Shown here: in pieces, positions 58,906 to 64,000 of the stretch
Layout: the number at the start of each line of letters is the position of its first letter
Position numbering within the stretch: the first letter of the stretch is position 1
Assembly (NCBI GenBank): GCA_006937955.1
Contig: SSNP01000008.1
Location: 7,949,595-8,013,594, forward strand
From: Pachypanchax playfairii
Taxonomy: Eukaryota > Chordata > Actinopteri > Cyprinodontiformes > Aplocheilidae
Length of the DNA: 64,000 nucleotides
Direction: 5' to 3'
Position numbers and translations under genes: made by a program
Notes under the pieces: model-generated
The model's database searches: none
Told to the model about the DNA's origin: nothing
Seen by the model: only the letters and a program-made list of their open reading frames with translations

Positions 58906-60779
58906 CTGGAGGAAAACAGACAGAAAAGTGTAAACACGTGTGATTACAGCAACTTCTTTTCTAGAGTCTGATTATCTTGCCCTGGGTTTTATACAGCGAC
59001 GCTGAAAGAAGCTTTCAGCTTCAGCAGGGGAGTTAGAGCACCACAGCACCTGAGGCTGACCCCCCCCCCCCAACCCACCCCACATATACACACACACTAG
59101 CAACTTTCTCTTCTAACAAAATGATCAACCCATTACGTAACACTTTAATCTGCATCTTTACAACAACAAACTAGATGCTAACTCAGCTGATTAAATACCG
59201 CCGGGGTCTGCGAGTGGCCTGCAGAGGCACAGCTGAGTGCTGCCGCTCACCGGGACTGAGCCCATCGACTCTGTGACCCTCTCACCTGTTTGCTTTCTCG
59301 TTTATTAAACTTGCACGTCTACACACGTGCACTCGGGTAGACAACAGCCGGTCCTTATCTGGGTATTTTTGGAGCTGAAGCAGATCAATTATAAATGTGG
59401 AGTCCATGTCTTCTCCTCTGCTGAAGAGACGATGAGTGGAGCTGGATGAGTTTCTCTCCCCTCACCTCTGAAATCGCTCATCTCTGTGGAGCACCCCCCC
59501 CCCCCCCCCCACCCGCCCTCTCACTCTTTTTCTCTTTTTAAGGACAATTCCTTCTTTAAAAACACACAACAGACTTTTAAAAAGGGTGATATGCTGAGAC
59601 CTGAACAATGCACATGAGAGTTTTCAGACATTCGGCTGCTGTCACTGATAATGACACTGGACCCCGCTGGAATTACTGATCGTATTTTGTTGCAGTGTGA
59701 CAAGAACTGCAGAAGGGCATTAATATTCTGGATTTGTATGCATTTTCCATTCAAGAAGGCTAAAAGTGCACGGGTAGTTTGGGACCAAAGGGAGACGGAG
59801 CTGACAGATAACTCTTATAGAGATGCAGAGCTGTATGTCATGCATGAGTAATAATTTAATTTCTAGGCCTTTCTATTGAGAGACGGGGCCAGATGAATCG
59901 TGACAAGCTGGGGCAGGAGAACAGGACTGGACCAGGACATTTAGGCATAATGACAATAAAGACAAGAAAGAATCGTGGAATATCTGCAATGAAAAAAGAT
60001 GAAGGGAGTGAGCCAAAGAGGAGGGAAGACATGTACTCAAAGCAGCCTGGTACATACATTTTTAAGTGCACCGACGGCTTCCAAAGGCAGAATACACAGC
60101 AGAGCCAAAGTGAAGCACTTCAAAAACACCTTCACACTTCAGCTTCAAACTTTTCATTTTGCTGCCTCAACAGAGGCCCAGAACTAATGTACAATAAGGC
60201 CTTTCTGTAGCTGTGGTGCATGGTGACCCAGTTCTAAAATCTTTACAGAAGATTCGAGAAAGTTATTGAACTAATTCATGTACATGATTAAAACGTTTGG
60301 GAAATGGGACCAAAAGATGACATCAGAGGGGGGTGTTTAGCTATGGGCAATGTGGGTGAATGCACAGGGTGAAGTTTGTTTGGGGGTGCACAAATAAATG
60401 AAATAAATCACCGGATTTGTAGACCACCCATTTCCACGTCAAGTTAGCGGTGGTTTGCGTTGGTGCACCCCTGCTATCATGTCAACTTAGTGCTGAGTCA
60501 TGTTTACTGGTCGCTACCACTGGGGGGTTAGTGGTTGCGATCGGCTGGTTCGCCAGGGTGCAAACCTAGCAAAGACCGCTACAGGGTGTTGTATCTAAAC
60601 ATGTTCCATGAAGATGAACCTCAGTTTAATGACGACATGAAACAACTCATTCTGTATCTGATTGGAGCCTTCGGAGGATAACGTGGGTGAGAAAAAAACA
60701 AAAAGGCAACTGGATGAGTCATAGTTTGAGGTTTTAGAGAAGGCGGGACCAAAAGTGTGGGAAAGCTCCAGAGGCACAT
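58906..60779. other. Intron or intergenic stretch
   Basis: If the exon at 58630 is terminal, this is the last intron of that minus-strand gene. It contains poly-C runs at about 59061-59070 and 59494-59510 and no exon I could support. Confidence 0.35.
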
Positions 60780-61260
60780 TGATGAACTTAAAACAAATAC
60801 TTTTATTTAAAACAAGAAAACGAAGCGCTGACAGGGCAACGAAAACAAACGTGTGTCAAAACTGTAACGGTACGAGAAACATGCAGGATCAACAGGACAA
60901 AAGATGCTGTGGCGACACTGGACTGAAAACAACAACACTCACACACAGAGGGAAGGAAATTACTCACACAGAAACAGCTGAGGAGGAAGTCAAGCACACG
61001 ACGAAAAACAGGGGGAAAGAGGAAACATAGAACATTACCAAAATAAAATAAGAACCAAAGAACGCAGTAAAATAAAATGCAGGAGACACGTGGAACAGGA
61101 AACAGTCATTTACAAAATAAAACCTAGGGAACACAAAATGCTTTCAAACACAGGACCACAAGAGAACCCTGGAAAAACCACCTCACAAAAAATAAAACAA
61201 AACTCACAACCAGGACAGGATGGAAGTACTACTACACATGCCAAATGCAGAAACCACGTT
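60780..61260 (-). repeat. Retroelement-like repeat, minus orientation
   Basis: The A-rich plus strand with 'acttttatttaaaacaagaa' at its start and 'aacaggaaacagtcatttac' units resembles the repeats at 2946 and 13279. The family is unknown. Confidence 0.35.
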
Positions 61261-61516
61261 AAGGGATATTTATAATTTCTTTTCAAACCACCACCATCTG
61301 TAAGTTACTGATTAGCATCACAGTTGGTGATCCTAAGTCAAACATTTACTTCAAGATAACTGTGTATTATACTTTTTTTTTTTTTACATTTATGCATCTT
61401 GGAAATACAATTATTTAAAAACATTTGCATCAAAAGAAGGAAGATTAGCCATGTGTTTCACAAAATGAAAAACTAAGAATCGTCAAATTCTGTGGTTACA
61501 TGTGCAGCTGCATATA

Positions 61517-62035
61517 CAGTGTTGTCTTAAAGTGTTTGCCGCCTTTGTAAGCCCTTATTTTTTGGGTCAAACGTAAATGTTTCAGACCACTAAACAACTT
61601 GATATACCAGACATTTGTCTGTAAACACAAAATGTCTCTAACTCAGGGAAAGAAACCTACACTGCCCTGTTTGAAAAAGTGATTTTACCCTGCTAAAACA
61701 TACCTGTGGTGTATTTTTGAGCTGAGTTTGGTTCCTCTACTCACACCCAGGACCAGGTGGACTTGCTGTGATTAATGGAACCATGAATTCTGTTGTCTAC
61801 CAAATTATCCTGCAGAAGGACATTTGTCCATCTCTTCATGAACTCAAGCTGAAGAGCACTTAGGTTCTGCAGCAGGACAATGATCCAAAACACACCAGCA
61901 GGTTCATCTCTGAATGGATTAAGAAAAACAAAATGAAGACTTTGGTCTGGCCAAGTCAAAGTTCTCACAAATCCAACAGAGATGCCGTGGCATGCTCATT
62001 CTTGAAAAACGTCCAATGTGTCTGAACTCTGCAGA
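61517..62035 (+). pseudogene. Fossil Tc1-like transposase fragment
   Basis: It starts at TA CAGTG near 61515, then decayed sequence. The readable part is VLQQDNDPKHTSRFISEWIK followed by KNKMKTLVWPSQS, which is the region of the second catalytic aspartate of Tc1 transposases. Stops and deletions surround it. It represents a third, older Tc1-like lineage in the window. Confidence 0.7.
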
Positions 62036-62076
62036 GATGAGTGAGCCAAACTTTCTCCACAGCACAGTATAAGATC

Positions 62077-62637
62077 TAGGCCTGAGTGATATACCGGTTT
62101 TTACCAAAAAGCGGTGTTTATTTTGATGATATGAACTTTTTCACTCACTGCTATACCGGTGAATGTTCCAAACGTTCCAGACAACGTCTGGAACGTTTGC
62201 AGTGGGAATGCATTTCTGTGGGGACTGATTTCGGTGCTACACGCTAAGACCGCACGTGAAAAATTAAGGTTTGAATGAAGAATGGCAGCTGGCGGGGGCT
62301 GTAACAGCGACACATAAATTACTGACCCAGAACAACGTATTCCAAAAAGAGGAGCCACATCTGTAGTCTGGAATTTCTTTGGCTTCAAAAGGTTGGACTT
62401 CATTTGCGTTAGCCAGCGGCGGTAATACAAGTAACTTCACTTAATTACTGCCCCCTACTGGCAACCATATTTTGAAGAGGCTGTGCAACGTGGTACTGTG
62501 CATATGACAGTAAAATTGACTATTTAAAGCTAATCTAATGTAACATTCTTTCTATAAAAAATACCGTCAAATACTGTAAAACCGATAATTTAGAAAAAAA
62601 CCGTGATATAAAAATTTGTCCATACCGCCCAGCTCTA
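62077..62637 (+). mobile_element. hAT element remnant with BED-finger start
   Basis: The ends TAGGCCTGAGTGATATACCGG-like (left) and CCATACCGCCCAGCTCTA (right) form an imperfect inverted repeat, with flanks ATAAGATC and ATAAGAAG matching at 6 of 8. From 62345 one frame reads KRGATSVVWNFFGFKRLDF, the start of a BED-type zinc finger, before it decays. Confidence 0.65.
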
Positions 62638-63744
62638 ATAAGAAGCACTGCCAGCTATTATGTTTAGGTGCAATTATGTTTTCACACATATCTAACAGCC
62701 CAATAATTCACTGCATGTTTTAAAAAACTTTGTCCTGTTGAGCTAAAAGATCTTTGCTGTAAAGTAAACGGTAGGAACTGGACTGTAAAGGTTCCAGCAT
62801 CGATGTTGTCTAGGAACATGCGTGGTGAGATGTTCGGTGACGTCTGCAGAGCTTTGGGGTGACAGAACTGCAGTGCTGCTGACCCATGTGACCTTTGCTG
62901 GTTTGTTTTTTATGTAACAGTCTAAAATGTGAGTCACACCAGAGAGGAGAGATGCTGGTGTCAGAGCTTTGGATGTTGGAGACGTTACACATCAGAAGAA
63001 CCAGATGAGTTATCATGTAGTCAGTGTGGGCTGCATGATGGACAGAGAACTAGTGTTACTTCTACATATTGTGACCAATGCAGAGAAAAAAATACAGATT
63101 TTGAAAACACCTAAATTCTGTTTTTCCTGCATCTCTTGGTTTATGATGGAGGATTGGAGCAGATCTGCAGCACAGACTCACCCATGCTCACACACAGACA
63201 TACACACACCTCGCTGGCTATTACAGTTTGAAGGTGTCAAGAGAGACAGCAGATTTGAGTTTTAGAGTCACTCCGATTGGCAGCTGAGCTGAAAATAGAT
63301 GTGAGGAAGCATGTGAGAGATGGAGGGATGGAGGGGAATCTTGATATTGGAGAGGTGCAGATAACTTTGTGTCCTTCTTACAGCATGAAGAGCTCTGTCA
63401 CATTTCAGGCACTGCTCTTAATCCAGCCTTCTCTAAGTATGCAGCGTAATGACAAAGTTCACATCCAGATGTTACTTGTGCAAAATTCTGTGAACAGACA
63501 AATGGAGATGCTGTGAGGTGAAAAATGTTTCTATGACCATGTATCAGAATGTTCTGAACCAAAAGATGCAGCAGCTCTCAACTCCCCGTAGTAAAAAATG
63601 TGTATTTTAGGAAGGCTTTTAAAACACGGGCTAAATACAGGTGCAAAACAAATCCCCTCTCAAGTTTTAAGATACAAGTATTCCTACATCACGTCTGTAA
63701 CGGTTTGGTTTGCTAACAGATGGACGGTCGGTTGATTGGTTGAA
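62638..63744. other. Non-coding stretch with an unexplained small open frame
   Basis: The plus-strand frame 62929-63114 contains two CxxC pairs (SCSQCGLHDG and YCDQCREK), which could be a chance resemblance to a zinc ribbon. No splice context or homologue is apparent. Confidence 0.25.
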
Positions 63745-63846
63745 CGGATGGATGGATGGATGGATGGATGGATGGATGGATGGATGGATGGATGGATGGA
63801 CGGACGGATGGATGGATGGATGGATGGACGGACGGACGGATGGACA
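63745..63846. repeat. (GGAT)n tetranucleotide repeat with GGAC variants
   Basis: About 25 copies of GGAT, with GGAC units mixed in at the end. Open frames across it (WMDG or HPSI repeats) are artefacts of the repeat. Confidence 0.95.
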
Positions 63847-64000
63847 GATAATCTTTTTAAACGGAGCATTTATCCATATTTCCAGTGATCATAAGGAGGT
63901 GAGAATGAACCACAAGCAACTGTCATCTAATTTAACTTGACTTTGGCAGGTTTAGGCATTTTACACACCAACATGATGTTTGGTCTGTGAACTGAAAACT

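Noticed and set aside
63710..63940. Open frame with WMDG repeats, and the HPSI frame on the other strand
   Set aside because: Produced entirely by the GGAT tetranucleotide repeat.

Overview
This window looks like a piece of a teleost fish nuclear genome. It is AT-rich, has long stretches with no gene, and is crowded with interspersed repeats: Tc1/mariner, hAT, TTAA-flanked and Harbinger-like DNA elements, LINE fragments and tRNA-derived SINEs. Many short exon-like pieces have GT/AG boundaries, and nothing looks prokaryotic. The species cannot be fixed from the sequence.

The dominant feature is four full-length, nearly identical Tc1-like transposons of about 1.6 kb: A at 466-2068 (+), B at 26823-28424 (+), C at 29602-31203 (-) and D at 55665-57266 (-). 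Each has terminal inverted repeats of about 200 bp with an IR/DR layout, an uninterrupted 340-residue DD34E transposase, a TATA box 51 bp upstream of the ATG, and a polyadenylation signal inside the terminal repeat. The four proteins differ at only four positions (210, 262, 286, 305), so this family moved very recently and may still be mobile.

Region by region. 0.3-3.3 kb is a low-confidence retroelement-like mosaic interrupted by Tc1 A. 4-24 kb holds a LINE tail, three families of non-autonomous elements, a 1.27 kb hAT element with a target-site duplication, a SINE, and a small candidate signal-peptide exon at 22431. 24.2-35.0 kb is a segment present twice (24186-29601 and 31204-35028). Tc1 B is inserted only in the first copy, and Tc1 C sits exactly at the boundary between the copies next to a single N. 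This looks like two haplotypes left unmerged in the assembly, or less likely a recent tandem duplication. 35-50 kb holds more SINEs, nested TTAA and hAT elements and two GC-rich LTR-like repeats. At 50.7 kb a poly-G run contains a 10-base gap. 51.4-55.3 kb holds a broken LINE and a fossil Tc1-like element split by a SINE. 55.7-57.3 kb is Tc1 D.

The only convincing host protein-coding exon is at 58630-58905 on the minus strand. It is a 91-codon terminal exon whose peptide resembles the C-terminus of NBAS. The rest of that gene should lie to the right, beyond or within the last 5 kb, which otherwise carries a fossil Tc1, a hAT remnant and a tetranucleotide repeat. There is no operon-like organisation: the four transposases are independent copies of one gene that could each act on the termini of all the others.
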